Origin: Mesorhizobium sp. M2E.F.Ca.ET.219.01.1.1
GTDB taxonomy: Bacteria; Pseudomonadota; Alphaproteobacteria; Rhizobiales; Rhizobiaceae
Direction of reading: 5' to 3'
NCBI RefSeq assembly: GCF_004016445.2
Contig: NZ_SADT02000006.1
Location: 62,001 to 126,000, forward strand
DNA: 64,000 bases
Shown here: in pieces, positions 24,377-32,896 of the stretch
Layout: every line of letters begins with the position of its first letter
Position numbering within the stretch: the first letter of the stretch is position 1
The notes under the pieces: model-generated
Seen by the model: the letters and a program-made list of their open reading frames with translations, nothing else
The model's database searches: none
What the model was told of the DNA's origin: nothing
Position numbers and translations under genes: made by a program

Positions 24377-25222
24377 TCAGGCCAACGCCGTGACCAGCCA
24401 GCAGGCGGCGATGAAATGAGCCTTGCCGTCCGCTACGAAGGGCGCAAATGCAGCAGGCAAGGCTGCGGTGATTTTCTCGGCCGTTGCCTGGTCAACCTCG
24501 CGCAACGCAGCGCCGACCGGCCCCAGCCGGGTGGCATATGTCATCAGATGGCTTTCGGCGACCTGACACGGGACGTCCGCCCGTTCGACTTCGATCGACG
24601 ACCAGCCGCTCGCTTCAAGTATCCGCCTCACCCTGGCGCCGTCGGCGAAGGCAAACTGTCCCGGCGCGTCGGGATCCGGCACTGGTGCGGGCGGCAGGAA
24701 GGGCGCGGCCGCTCGCGCGGCGGTCGTCATGAAATCATTCTCGCGCGGCCCGCGCCACGCGACAAAGGCGAGCTTGCCGCCGCGCCTTGCGGCCTGTCGT
24801 ATGTTGGTGAACGCCGCCACGGGATCATCGAAGAACATGACGCCAAAGCGCGAGACCACAGCATCGAAGCGGCCGTATTCGAACGCATATGCCTGGGCAT
24901 CGCCGACTTCAAAACTTGCGTTCGCCACCTCTTCCGCCCGCGCGCGCTCCGTGGCCAGGGCGACAAGCGGCCGCGAGATGTCGAGGCCGACACATCGGCC
25001 GTCATTGCCGACGCGGCGCGCCATCGCCAGGGTCGTGGCGCCGGCGCCGCAGCCGATGTCCAGGACGCTGCCTCCTTGCCCGGGATAGCCGGCATCCACC
25101 ACCAGGCTCGCCAGCGGCGCCAGCACGCCGTCGAGGATCGGCTGCATCTCGACCCAAGCCTTTCCGCTGGCGTCGTTCCAGAGAGCGGCTTGCTGTGTGT
25201 TCGGCTGCGCGGATTGCGGCAT
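24377..25222 (-). CDS. Class I SAM-dependent methyltransferase
   Basis: A 281-aa Rossmann-fold methyltransferase. Motif I is VLDIGCGAGATTLAMARRVG (about residues 53-72), the acidic adenosyl ligand follows in CVGLDISRPLV, and motif IV region is RFDAVVSRFGVMFFDDP. The substrate is not evident: the family includes UbiE-like and many small-molecule enzymes. The start is ATG 25222 with GAGAGCGAGG upstream. It lies upstream of ydcS on the same strand, 213 bp away, so it is unlikely to be in that operon. Confidence 0.85.
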   Translation of the reverse strand: MPQSAQPNTQQAALWNDASGKAWVEMQPILDGVLAPLASLVVDAGYPGQGGSVLDIGCGAGATTLAMARRVGNDGRCVGLDISRPLVALATERARAEEVANASFEVGDAQAYAFEYGRFDAVVSRFGVMFFDDPVAAFTNIRQAARRGGKLAFVAWRGPRENDFMTTAARAAAPFLPPAPVPDPDAPGQFAFADGARVRRILEASGWSSIEVERADVPCQVAESHLMTYATRLGPVGAALREVDQATAEKITAALPAAFAPFVADGKAHFIAACWLVTALA

Positions 25223-25311
25223 GGCGGACCTCGCTCTCAGTTGCCCTCATCGATCGCTGCCGGCACTCTACGAGTTCAAGCCGGCCGTTTCACGCTTTTC
25301 CTGGAATTGCC

Positions 25312-26217
25312 TCAGCGGCGCACCATGCGCTGCGACTGCGCAAGACCGATGAAGTCGCGCGCGGCCTGCGGCAGGCCGGAGCCGCGGCGCCAGACGGTGC
25401 CGACCTGGACGACCGGCAGCGAGCCGGAAATATCGCGCGATTCGATGCGGTCGCCTTCCAATGACCAGGGCCGGTAGACGAGGTCGGGCAGCAGCGCCAC
25501 GCCGGCGCCGGTGGCGACCAGGCTGCGCACCGCTTCCACCGAACGCGTGCGAAAGGCGACATGGGGTCTCGCGCCGATCGCCGACAGCAGCTTGCCGGTG
25601 TTCTCCTCGATCTCGTCGACGGTGAGCATGATCAACGGCTCGGAGGCGATATCGCCGATCGAGATGATGTCGGCGCTGGCGAGCCTGTGGCTGAGCGGGA
25701 TCCACAGCCGATAGGCCGAGACTTCCAGGATTTCCGACTGCAGCGCGGTGCGGTCGCGCAAATTGGACGTGACCATGACGGCGATATCGAGCTTGCCGCC
25801 GACCAGAAGATGCTCGAGATAGTCGCCATTGTCCTCGATGGCGGAGACCTCGACGCCGGGATAGGCGCGACGGTAGCGGGCGAGCAGATCCGACAGAACA
25901 TAGCCGGCGACCAGCGAGGTGACGCCAAGCTGCAGGCGGCCGCCGGCGACAGCCTGCTCGCTGGAGAAAGAACGGCGCGCATCCGAGACATCGGCCAGGA
26001 TCTTGGTCGCGTGGCGCAGGAACTGGTGGCCTTTGTGGGTGATGTTCAACCCGCGCGGATGGCGCTCGAAGAGCTCGACGCCGAGATCGCTCTCCAGTTC
26101 CTTGATCGCCTCGGTGACCGAGGATTGCGAAATCGACAGGTTCTGCGCGGCGCCCGAGACCGTGCCCTGCTCGGCAACGGCGACGAAGAACTGCAATTGG
26201 CGGATGGTGAAGGCCAT
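25312..26217 (-). CDS. LysR-family transcriptional regulator
   Basis: A 301-aa LysR regulator with the N-terminal winged helix (residues 1-60, RQLQFFVAVAEQGTVSGAAQ then SISQSSVTEAIKELESDLGV) and a two-lobed ligand domain. It is not beside an obvious divergent target: both the methyltransferase downstream and the DeoR-type gene upstream are on the same strand. It could regulate either. The start is ATG 26217; the long upstream extension is not family-like. Confidence 0.88.
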   Translation of the reverse strand: MAFTIRQLQFFVAVAEQGTVSGAAQNLSISQSSVTEAIKELESDLGVELFERHPRGLNITHKGHQFLRHATKILADVSDARRSFSSEQAVAGGRLQLGVTSLVAGYVLSDLLARYRRAYPGVEVSAIEDNGDYLEHLLVGGKLDIAVMVTSNLRDRTALQSEILEVSAYRLWIPLSHRLASADIISIGDIASEPLIMLTVDEIEENTGKLLSAIGARPHVAFRTRSVEAVRSLVATGAGVALLPDLVYRPWSLEGDRIESRDISGSLPVVQVGTVWRRGSGLPQAARDFIGLAQSQRMVRR

Positions 26218-26273
26218 GGCCGGACTAAACACCGGCGCGCGCGGGAAAGAAAGCGGCGCGGCGTCCGCGGCGG

Positions 26274-27038
26274 CTAGGCCGTCGCGATGGTCAGGCGCGC
26301 GCCGGCCCGGCTCAGCGCGGCGGCGATGTCGGGCGGCGGCGGCTGGTCGGTGGCGAGCTCGGAAAACCCGTCGAAGCCGCAAACCCTGACCAGCCCCTGG
26401 CGACCGAACTTGGTATGGTCGGTGACGACCAGCGAGCGCTGGCCGCGCGACAGCACCATGCGGGCGAACTCCGCTTCCTCCAGCTCGTAGTCGGTCAGGC
26501 CGGCGTCGGCGTCGACCGCGCCGATCGAGATCACCGCATGATCGACCGAAAAACGGCTGACGAATTCGATCGCCGAAATGCCGAAAGCAGCGCCCGAATC
26601 GCTGCGCAGCTCGCCTCCCGCCATATAGACCTTGTTGCCGTTCACCGTCGCCAGCGTGCGGGCGATGTCGGAGGAATTGGTGACCACCGTCAGCCGGCGA
26701 TGGCCGAGCAGCTCGCGCGCGAGGAAGGATGTGGTCGTGCCGGTATCGAGCATCACCGCCTCGCCATCGCGGATGGTGGCCGCGACCATCCTGGCGATCA
26801 GGCGCTTGGCTTCGGCATTCTCGCGCATGCGGCGCTCGAACGGCGCCTCGCCCATCATCGAGGCAAGGCCGACGGCGCCGTGCATCTTCAGCACCGACCC
26901 GTCATCGGCAAGCGGCTTGACGTCGCGCCGCACCGTTTCCAGCGAGACGCCGAGACGTTCGGCAAGGCTGGCTATGGTGATCGTGCCCTCCTCGCCGAGG
27001 AGCCGGAGGATTTCGCCATGCCGTTTCGAATGGATCAT
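26274..27038 (-). CDS. DeoR/GlpR-family repressor
   Basis: A 254-aa repressor: an N-terminal DeoR helix-turn-helix (HGEILRLLGEEGTITIASLA, then SLETVRRDVKPLADDG, about residues 6-50) and a C-terminal sugar-phosphate sensor fold with AVMLDTGTTTSFLARELLGH, TNSSDIARTL and AVISIGAVDADAGLTDYELE. Members respond to phosphorylated sugars or related metabolites. It is divergent from the choline-kinase-like gene across a 389-bp region, so that operon is a natural target. The start is ATG 27038; no strong ribosome binding site, and one codon pair earlier is possible. Confidence 0.88.
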   Translation of the reverse strand: MIHSKRHGEILRLLGEEGTITIASLAERLGVSLETVRRDVKPLADDGSVLKMHGAVGLASMMGEAPFERRMRENAEAKRLIARMVAATIRDGEAVMLDTGTTTSFLARELLGHRRLTVVTNSSDIARTLATVNGNKVYMAGGELRSDSGAAFGISAIEFVSRFSVDHAVISIGAVDADAGLTDYELEEAEFARMVLSRGQRSLVVTDHTKFGRQGLVRVCGFDGFSELATDQPPPPDIAAALSRAGARLTIATA

Positions 27039-27072
27039 GTGGATGTCCGGGATTTTGACCGAATTTAAGGCT

Positions 27073-27104
27073 TTGACAACGCTTTGAAAGGAGTTGCTTA
27101 TATT
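27073..27104 (+). promoter_or_regulatory. Promoter candidate for the structured leader
   Basis: TTGACA (27073-27078) is followed after 18-20 bases by CTTATATT (27097-27104), a good match to housekeeping -35 and -10 boxes though the spacing is on the long side. It would start a transcript at about 27112 that runs through the leader RNA. A second TTGACA is at 27142-27147 with a poor -10. Confidence 0.45.
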
Positions 27105-27177
27105 TTCGGGCAAAACACCCAAAAAAGGTCACAGCTTTTGATTGACAGCTCTGCCACCACGGCATGAGAGTGGCTGC

Positions 27178-27380
27178 AAGTCACAAGGGCTCGGAACTGC
27201 TAAGGGAGGGTAATGGCAGAGCCGCAACCTAGCGACCAGATCGTCTGGAGTGAGCCAGGCGCGAGCTTTTATCGAATCCGCGGGGGCGGATGCCGGGATC
27301 CTAAACCTGGCCAAGGGGCTCGTCGGTGCGGTGCGGGATACCGATCCTGGCGTCTCGCACCGACGAGGCTTTTTAATTTT
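27178..27380 (+). ncRNA. Structured leader or small RNA ending in an intrinsic terminator
   Basis: This stretch holds several predicted stems in a row. GGCT/AGCC enclosing CTGC/GCAG lies at about 27188-27223, CCAGA/TCTGG at about 27236-27248, ATCCGC/GCGGAT at about 27276-27291, and a perfect 12-bp hairpin followed by a T run at 27319-27380. I do not recognise any known riboswitch class. It ends 47 bp before the start of a choline-kinase-like gene, leaving no room for a separate promoter beyond it, so the simplest reading is a terminator/antiterminator leader controlling that operon. An independent small RNA is the alternative. Ends are estimates; the 5' end depends on which promoter is used. 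Confidence 0.5.
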
Positions 27381-27431
27381 GTCCCATCGTCGTTTTCCGT
27401 GGGACCGGTTGAGGCCGGAGCGAAGCCGTGA
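27213..27431 (+). other. Upstream open frame overlapping the leader and the next gene's start
   Basis: ATG 27213 opens a 72-codon frame. GGAGG lies 3 bases upstream, which is closer than usual. The frame runs through the terminator hairpin and stops at TGA 27429-27431, overlapping the GTG start (27428) of the kinase-like gene. The product has no recognisable domain and is rich in R, G and P. It may be a leader peptide whose translation influences the hairpin, or just chance. Confidence 0.25.
27319..27380 (+). terminator. Strong intrinsic terminator within the leader
   Basis: CTCGTCGGTGCG (27319-27330) pairs perfectly with CGCACCGACGAG (27356-27367), followed by GC and a TTTTTAATTTT tract. 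A small inner hairpin GGAT/ATCC lies in its loop. A second hairpin GTCCCA/TGGGAC (27381-27405) follows before the coding start. Confidence 0.85.
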
Positions 27432-28312
27432 GCGCCGAAGACCGTATTCGCGCCTTGCCATGCTGGAACGGCAGCATCGAGATCGTGCCGCTGCCGGGCG
27501 GCCTCAGCAATGCCAACTATATCGTCACCGACGCCGCCGGGCACCATGTCGTGCGCTTGGGCCAGGACTTCCCGTTCCACCATGTCTTTCGTGAGCGCGA
27601 GGTGATGACAGCGCGGGCCGCGCATGCGGCTGGATTCGCGCCGGCCGTCCACTATTCCGAGCCCGGCATTCTGGTGACGGCGTTTCTCGGGGCGAAGACC
27701 TTTCTCGGCGAGGATGTGCGGGCCAATCTCGGCCGCGTGGCGGCGCTGCTGCGCGGCTTCCATCGCGAGATGCCGAACCACGTGTCCGGCGCCGGCTTCA
27801 TGTTCTGGGTGTTCCATGTCATCCGCGACTATGCGCGCACGCTGGACGAAGGCGGCAGCCGCAAGAAGGATCAGTTGCCGCGCTATCTTTCGCTGGCCGA
27901 CGAGCTCGAGCGGGCGCAAAAACTGCTGCCGATCGTCTTCGGCCACAACGATCTTTTGCCGGCCAATATCCTCGACGACGGCAAGCGGCTGTGGCTGATC
28001 GATTTCGAATATGCCGGCTTCAACACGGCGATGTTCGACCTTGCCGGCGTCGCCTCGAATGCCGGCATGAGCGACGACGAATCCTTTGCCTTCATGACCG
28101 CCTATTTCATGAAGGAACCGGACACCGAAATCCGCCGCTCGCATGCCGCCATGCAATGCGCCTCGCTGCTGCGCGAGGCGATGTGGAGCATGGTCTCCGA
28201 ACTCTATCTGGACGCGCCCGGTATCGACTACGTCGCCTATACCGAGGAGAACCTCGTGCGGCTCGATGCGGCGCTCGATAACTACCGGACGAAATACGGA
28301 CCAAAGTCATGA
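27428..28312 (+). CDS. Choline/ethanolamine kinase-like phosphotransferase (APH fold)
   Basis: A 294-aa aminoglycoside-phosphotransferase-fold kinase of the choline/ethanolamine branch. The catalytic loop is HNDLLPANILDD (about residues 174-185) and the metal-binding DFEYAG follows (about 192-197); the N-terminal PLPGGLSNANYIV is the nucleotide loop. It would phosphorylate choline or a similar amino alcohol with ATP. The start is GTG 27428 with GGAG seven bases upstream. It overlaps the dehydrogenase gene by 4 bases (ATGA). Its expression probably depends on read-through of the leader terminator. Substrate is inferred. Confidence 0.85.
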   Translation: MSAEDRIRALPCWNGSIEIVPLPGGLSNANYIVTDAAGHHVVRLGQDFPFHHVFREREVMTARAAHAAGFAPAVHYSEPGILVTAFLGAKTFLGEDVRANLGRVAALLRGFHREMPNHVSGAGFMFWVFHVIRDYARTLDEGGSRKKDQLPRYLSLADELERAQKLLPIVFGHNDLLPANILDDGKRLWLIDFEYAGFNTAMFDLAGVASNAGMSDDESFAFMTAYFMKEPDTEIRRSHAAMQCASLLREAMWSMVSELYLDAPGIDYVAYTEENLVRLDAALDNYRTKYGPKS

Positions 28313-30783
28313 CCTTGCCCAGTCATGCCGGGATCGTCGTCATCGGCGGCGGCATCATCGGCTGTTCCACCGCCTATCATCTGGCGCGCGATCACAAGGC
28401 CGATGTGGTGCTGCTCGAGCAGGGCAGGCTGACTTCGGGCTCGACCTGGCACGCCGCCGGGCTGGTCGGGCAGTTGCGCTCGTCGGCCTCGATCACGCGC
28501 GTGCTCAAATATTCGGTCGAGCTCTACAAGGGCCTTGAGGCCGAGACCGGCCTGGCGACCGGCTGGAAAATGACCGGATGCCTGCGGCTGGCAACCAACG
28601 CCGACCGCTGGACCGAGTTCAAGCGGCTGGCGACCACGGCCAAAAGCTTCGGCATGGACATGCAGCTTCTGTCGCCAGCGGACGTGAAGCGCATGTGGCC
28701 GCTGATGGAGACGGGCGACCTCGTCGGCGCCTCTTGGCTGCCGACCGACGGGCAGGCAAGCCCCTCCGACATCGCCCAGTCGCTCGCCAAGGGCGCGCGC
28801 ATGCATGGCGCGAAGCTGTTCGAGGACGTGCGCGTCACCGGCTTTGCGATGAAGGACGGCCGCATCACGGCGGTGAAGACCTCAAAGGGCGACATCGCCT
28901 GCGACAAGGTGGTGAACTGCGGCGGGCAGTGGGCAAGGCAGGTCGGCGCGATGGCCGGCATCAACGTGCCGCTGCAGCCGGTCAAGCACCAGTATATCAT
29001 CACCGAGAGGATCGAAGGGCTGGCCAATGACGCGCCGACGATCCGCGACCCCGACCGCCGCACCTATTTCAAGGAGGAGGTCGGCGGACTGGTGATGGGC
29101 GGCTATGAGCCCAACCCGCAGGCCTGGGCAACCGGGCTTTCCGGCGGCGACGTGCCCAACGACTGGGAATTCCGCCTGTTCGACGACGACTACGATCATT
29201 TCGAACAGCATATGACCCAGGCGATCGCGCGCGTTCCGGCTCTCGCCCATGTCGGCGTCAAGCAGATGATCAACGGGCCGGAAAGTTTCACGCCGGACGG
29301 CAATTTCATCCTCGGCGTGGCGCCGGAATGCGCCAACATGTTCGTCGGCGCAGGCTTCAACGCCTTTGGCATCGCATCCGGCGGCGGCGCCGGCTGGGTA
29401 CTGGCACAATGGGTGGTCGACGGCGAGGCGCCGCTCGACCTCTGGGTGGTCGACATCAGGCGTTTTTCCGGCCTGCACCGCGACCGCGACTGGGTGCGCG
29501 ACCGCACGCTGGAGGCCTATGGCAAGCACTACACGATCGGCTTCCCGCATGAAGAATATCTATCGGGACGGCCGCGCATCGTCTCGCCGCTCTATGAGCG
29601 GCTAAAGAAACATCGCGCCGTGTTCGGCTCCAAGCTTGGTTGGGAGCGGCCGAACTGGTTCGCGCCAGATGGCGCAGCCGCCGAGGACGTCTATTCGATG
29701 GGCCGTCAGAACTGGTTCGGCCCGGTCGGCGACGAGCACCGGCATGTGCGCGAGAAGGTCGGCATTTTCGACCAATCCTCCTTCGCCAAATATGAACTGA
29801 CGGGCGCGGACGCGCTGAAGGCGCTCGACTGGATCTGCGCCAACGACATCAACAAGCCGGTCGGGCGGTTGACCTACACGCAGCTTCTCAACACGCGCGG
29901 CGGCATCGAGGCGGACCTCACCGTGTCGCGGCTCGGCGAGGACAGGTTCTATATCGTCACCGGCACCGGCTTTCGCACGCATGACCTGTCCTGGATAAGC
30001 GACCATATCGGCGCCGGCTTCGACGCAAGGCTGAAGGACGTCACGGAGGAGTACGGCACGCTGTCGCTCATGGGGCCGCGCGCCCGCGACGTGCTGTCGG
30101 CGGTGACGGATGCCGACGTTTCGAACGCGCCCTTCCCTTTCGGCCATGCGCGAGAAATCGAAATTGCCGGTCATAGCGTGAAGGCGCTGCGCATCACCTA
30201 TGTCGGCGAGCTCGGCTGGGAGCTGCATGTGCCGATCGCCGCTACCGGCGAGGTTTTCGATGCGCTGATGGCGGCCGGCAAGGCGCATGATATCCGCCCG
30301 GTCGGCTACCGGGCGCTGGAATCGCTGAGACTGGAGAAGGGTTATCGCGCCTGGGGTTCCGACATCACGCCGAACGACACGCCACTGGAAGCGGGGCTCG
30401 GCTGGGCGGTGAAGTTCCGCAAGAACACTGACTTCGTCGGACGCAAGGCGCTGGAGAAGGCGGCCGGCAAGCCGCCGCCGAAACGCTTTGCCGGCTTCAC
30501 CGTGGACGACCCCGAGATCGTGCTGGTCGGGCGCGAGACGATCCTGCGCAATGGCGAGCCGGTGGGCTACCTCACCAGCGGCGGCTATGGCTACACGGTG
30601 GAGAAGAACATCGGCTACGGCTATGTGCGCAATGCCGACGGCGTCAGCGACGAGTTCCTCGTCTCCGGCGACTACGAGCTGGTGGTGGCGATGGAACGCA
30701 CGCCGGCAAAGATCCATATTGAGGCGATGTACGATCCGGCCGGCGCGAAGGTGAAGGGCTTGACCGCCGGGCCGGTCAGTTGA
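28309..30783 (+). CDS. FAD-dependent oxidoreductase with GcvT domain (dimethylglycine/sarcosine dehydrogenase type)
   Basis: An 824-aa two-part enzyme. The N-terminal DAO domain (about 1-400) begins with the FAD motif VIGGGIIGCSTAYHLARD and has SGSTWHAAGLVGQLRSS, in which the histidine is the covalent FAD site in dimethylglycine dehydrogenase. The C-terminal part (about 420-820) is the GcvT-like folate domain and barrel (TYTQLLNTRGGIEADLTVSR, YVGELGWELHVP). Such enzymes remove N-methyl groups from dimethylglycine or sarcosine and can pass the one-carbon unit to tetrahydrofolate. It is translationally coupled to the kinase-like gene and its 3' end overlaps the methyltransferase on the other strand by 8 bases. 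Confidence 0.9.
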   Translation: MTLPSHAGIVVIGGGIIGCSTAYHLARDHKADVVLLEQGRLTSGSTWHAAGLVGQLRSSASITRVLKYSVELYKGLEAETGLATGWKMTGCLRLATNADRWTEFKRLATTAKSFGMDMQLLSPADVKRMWPLMETGDLVGASWLPTDGQASPSDIAQSLAKGARMHGAKLFEDVRVTGFAMKDGRITAVKTSKGDIACDKVVNCGGQWARQVGAMAGINVPLQPVKHQYIITERIEGLANDAPTIRDPDRRTYFKEEVGGLVMGGYEPNPQAWATGLSGGDVPNDWEFRLFDDDYDHFEQHMTQAIARVPALAHVGVKQMINGPESFTPDGNFILGVAPECANMFVGAGFNAFGIASGGGAGWVLAQWVVDGEAPLDLWVVDIRRFSGLHRDRDWVRDRTLEAYGKHYTIGFPHEEYLSGRPRIVSPLYERLKKHRAVFGSKLGWERPNWFAPDGAAAEDVYSMGRQNWFGPVGDEHRHVREKVGIFDQSSFAKYELTGADALKALDWICANDINKPVGRLTYTQLLNTRGGIEADLTVSRLGEDRFYIVTGTGFRTHDLSWISDHIGAGFDARLKDVTEEYGTLSLMGPRARDVLSAVTDADVSNAPFPFGHAREIEIAGHSVKALRITYVGELGWELHVPIAATGEVFDALMAAGKAHDIRPVGYRALESLRLEKGYRAWGSDITPNDTPLEAGLGWAVKFRKNTDFVGRKALEKAAGKPPPKRFAGFTVDDPEIVLVGRETILRNGEPVGYLTSGGYGYTVEKNIGYGYVRNADGVSDEFLVSGDYELVVAMERTPAKIHIEAMYDPAGAKVKGLTAGPVS

Positions 30784-31408
30784 CGCGCAGCACCAGCCCC
30801 CTGCTCGGCACCGTGTCGCTTTCGCCTGGCATCGAAGCATAGGGCAGTGTTTCTTCGAGGCGGCTTATTGCACCACGCGCTTCCAGCCCGGCGATGCGCT
30901 CCGCAAAGCCGGCATCCCACAGCGTGTTCTTGACGGTCAGCACGATGACGCCGCCTGGACGGCAGATGCGGATCAGCTCGTCCAGGCCCTCGACCCCGAC
31001 ATGGCCCGAGGTGAAAACGCCGGCCGAAATAATGCCGGCATAGACGCCATCGGCGAAGGGCAGCGTGTCGCCCATCGCCAGGCGATGCAGCGCCGTGTAG
31101 ACGCCCTTGGCGCCTGCCTTGTCCAGCATGCCTTGCGAGATGTCGAGCGCCTCGACGCGCGGATAGCCGGTGATGGCCAGCCATTCGCCGATCAGGCCTG
31201 TGCCGGCGCCGGCATCGAGCAAGGGCCCAGCGCCGCGCGGCAGGTGGCGGGCAAGCAGGGCCAGGCAGATCGTGGGATGGCGATAGCCGGCGGCCGACAT
31301 GTCGGCATCGTAAGTCTCGGACCAGCGGTCATAGATCGCGGCAACTTCGTCCGGCCGGGTCGCGGCATAGGCCGCGCTTAGTGAGCCGCTGTGCTTGCCG
31401 TCCGTCAT
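30776..31408 (-). CDS. Class I SAM-dependent methyltransferase
   Basis: A 210-aa methyltransferase with motif I LLDAGAGTGLIGEWLAITG (about residues 60-80), VEALDISQGMLDKA and the later GVIVLTVKNTLWD. The pattern AAIYDRWSETYDADM at the N-terminus is common in small-molecule methyltransferases. Its substrate may be connected with the choline/methylglycine module on either side, but that is inference. The start is ATG 31408 after GAGGGGCG; upstream ATGs at 31432 and 31483 are less favoured. It is convergent with the FAD/GcvT gene and overlaps it by 8 bases. Confidence 0.85.
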   Translation of the reverse strand: MTDGKHSGSLSAAYAATRPDEVAAIYDRWSETYDADMSAAGYRHPTICLALLARHLPRGAGPLLDAGAGTGLIGEWLAITGYPRVEALDISQGMLDKAGAKGVYTALHRLAMGDTLPFADGVYAGIISAGVFTSGHVGVEGLDELIRICRPGGVIVLTVKNTLWDAGFAERIAGLEARGAISRLEETLPYASMPGESDTVPSRGLVLRVN

Positions 31409-31512
31409 CGTCGCCCCTCGAAGCCGATTCATGTGCAAAGGATCATAGTCAAGCCGCCAAAATTGTGGAACCGTCAGAGCCATAGCAAATGGCGTGAAGC
31501 GGGGGACACGAC

Positions 31513-32412
31513 ATGACCGACGAATTGCGCGCTACCCTGGCGGCCATACCGGCGCTAACCGACTACGATGGGCCGCTGGAGCGACTCGGCGGCCTCACCA
31601 ACAGGGTCTACAGGGCCGGCGACGTGTGCCTGCGCATCCCCGGCAAAGGCACGGAGGAATATATCAACCGCGCCAATGAGGCGGTGGCGGCGTGCGAGGC
31701 AGCCAAGGCCGGCGTCAGCCCCGAAGTGCTCTACGCCGATCCGGCAACCGGCCGGATGGCGACGCGCTTCATCGCCGGCGCCGAGACGATGTCACCAGAG
31801 AAATTCAAGGCGAGGCCGGGCAGCCCGACGCGAGCGGGCGAGGCCTTTCGTAAGCTGCACACCTCCGGCGCGGTGTTTCCCTTCCGCTTCGAATTGTTCG
31901 CGATGATCGACGACTATCTCAAGGTCCTTTCGACCAAGGATGTGGCGCTGCCCGCAGGCTACCATGACGTGGTGCGCGAGGCAGGCGCGGTGCGCGCCGC
32001 CCTTGATGCGCACCCGATCGAGCTCACCGCCTGCCATTGCGATCCGCTGTGCGAGAATTTTCTCGATACGGGCGAGCGGATGTGGATCGTCGACTGGGAA
32101 TATTCCGGCATGAACGATCCGCTGTGGGATCTCGGCGACCTCTCGGTCGAGGGCAAGTTCGATGCGGGCCAGGACGAGGAATTGCTGCGCGCTTATTTCG
32201 GCGGCGAGGCGCGGCCGGCCGAGCGTGGCCGCGTCGTCATCTACAAGGCGATGTGCGACCTGCTCTGGACGCTTTGGGGCCTGATCCAGCTTGCCAACGA
32301 CAATCCGGCCGACGATTTCCGCGCCTATGCCGACGGCCGCTTCGCCCGCTGCAAGGCGCTCATGGAGACGGCGGAGTTTTCGCGGCATCTGGCGGCAGTA
32401 CGCCAGGGCTAG
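31513..32412 (+). CDS. Choline kinase-like phosphotransferase (second copy)
   Basis: A 299-aa APH-fold kinase of the choline kinase/LicA group, with ERLGGLTNRVYRAGDVCLRI near the start (GTNRVY-type nucleotide loop), CHCDPLCENFLDTGERMWIV as the catalytic loop and DWEYSGMNDPLWDLGDLS for the metal site. It is only distantly like the kinase at 27428 and more like bacterial choline kinases. The start is ATG 31513 preceded by GGGGGACAC. It is divergent from the methyltransferase with about 100 bp between them, a shared promoter region. Confidence 0.85.
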   Translation: MTDELRATLAAIPALTDYDGPLERLGGLTNRVYRAGDVCLRIPGKGTEEYINRANEAVAACEAAKAGVSPEVLYADPATGRMATRFIAGAETMSPEKFKARPGSPTRAGEAFRKLHTSGAVFPFRFELFAMIDDYLKVLSTKDVALPAGYHDVVREAGAVRAALDAHPIELTACHCDPLCENFLDTGERMWIVDWEYSGMNDPLWDLGDLSVEGKFDAGQDEELLRAYFGGEARPAERGRVVIYKAMCDLLWTLWGLIQLANDNPADDFRAYADGRFARCKALMETAEFSRHLAAVRQG

Positions 32413-32422
32413 AGCTGGCGCT

Positions 32423-32896
32423 CTACCTGAAAACCCTCTGTATCTCGTTCAGCGATCCTGTTTCGTCGGACTTTTTGCAATACCAGATGAACAGCGCGAT
32501 TGTGCCGATGGGGATGAATCCCGCAAGCAGCTGATGCCAGCCGCTTCTGTTGATGTCATGCAGCCGGCGCGTGGTCATGGCAAGTGTCGGCAGAAGGACG
32601 GCAAGATTCCAAAGCGACGAGACGGCTTCGTTTCCGACAAAGATATCGACTATACCCATAAGAACGGCGACGATGATTATGAAGAGGTAGGAATACCAGA
32701 ACTCCGAGCGACTGGCCCTGCCGGAAAAGTTCACATAATTTCGGAAAAAGCTTGCAATCGCTTCACCAAAATTCATCGACGGCGGGGTGTCACCGAAACG
32801 ATTGACGCCGGCTGGCGGCGCCCTCAAGACAAACAACAACGGCAAGCCGATAATGATCAGAACTATCAGCCAATGCCATATCGAGAAACTGCCCAT
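32423..32896 (-). CDS. DUF805 membrane protein
   Basis: A 157-aa inner-membrane protein. One N-terminal hydrophobic segment (WHWLIVLIIIGLPLLFVL, about residues 7-25) precedes a DUF805 domain that starts at NYVNFSGRASRSEFWYSYL and includes TTRRLHDINRSGWHQLLAGF. The R-R-L-H-D motif between helices is typical of DUF805, whose function is unknown. The start is ATG 32896 after a run of GGGGGG. It converges on the kinase gene with only 10 bp between stops. Confidence 0.85.
   Translation of the reverse strand: MGSFSIWHWLIVLIIIGLPLLFVLRAPPAGVNRFGDTPPSMNFGEAIASFFRNYVNFSGRASRSEFWYSYLFIIIVAVLMGIVDIFVGNEAVSSLWNLAVLLPTLAMTTRRLHDINRSGWHQLLAGFIPIGTIALFIWYCKKSDETGSLNEIQRVFR

Noticed and set aside
27178..27318. 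A known riboswitch (TPP, cobalamin, glycine or SAM-II) in the leader before the kinase-like gene
   Set aside because: None of the conserved core sequences of these classes is visible. The leader is described as unassigned instead.
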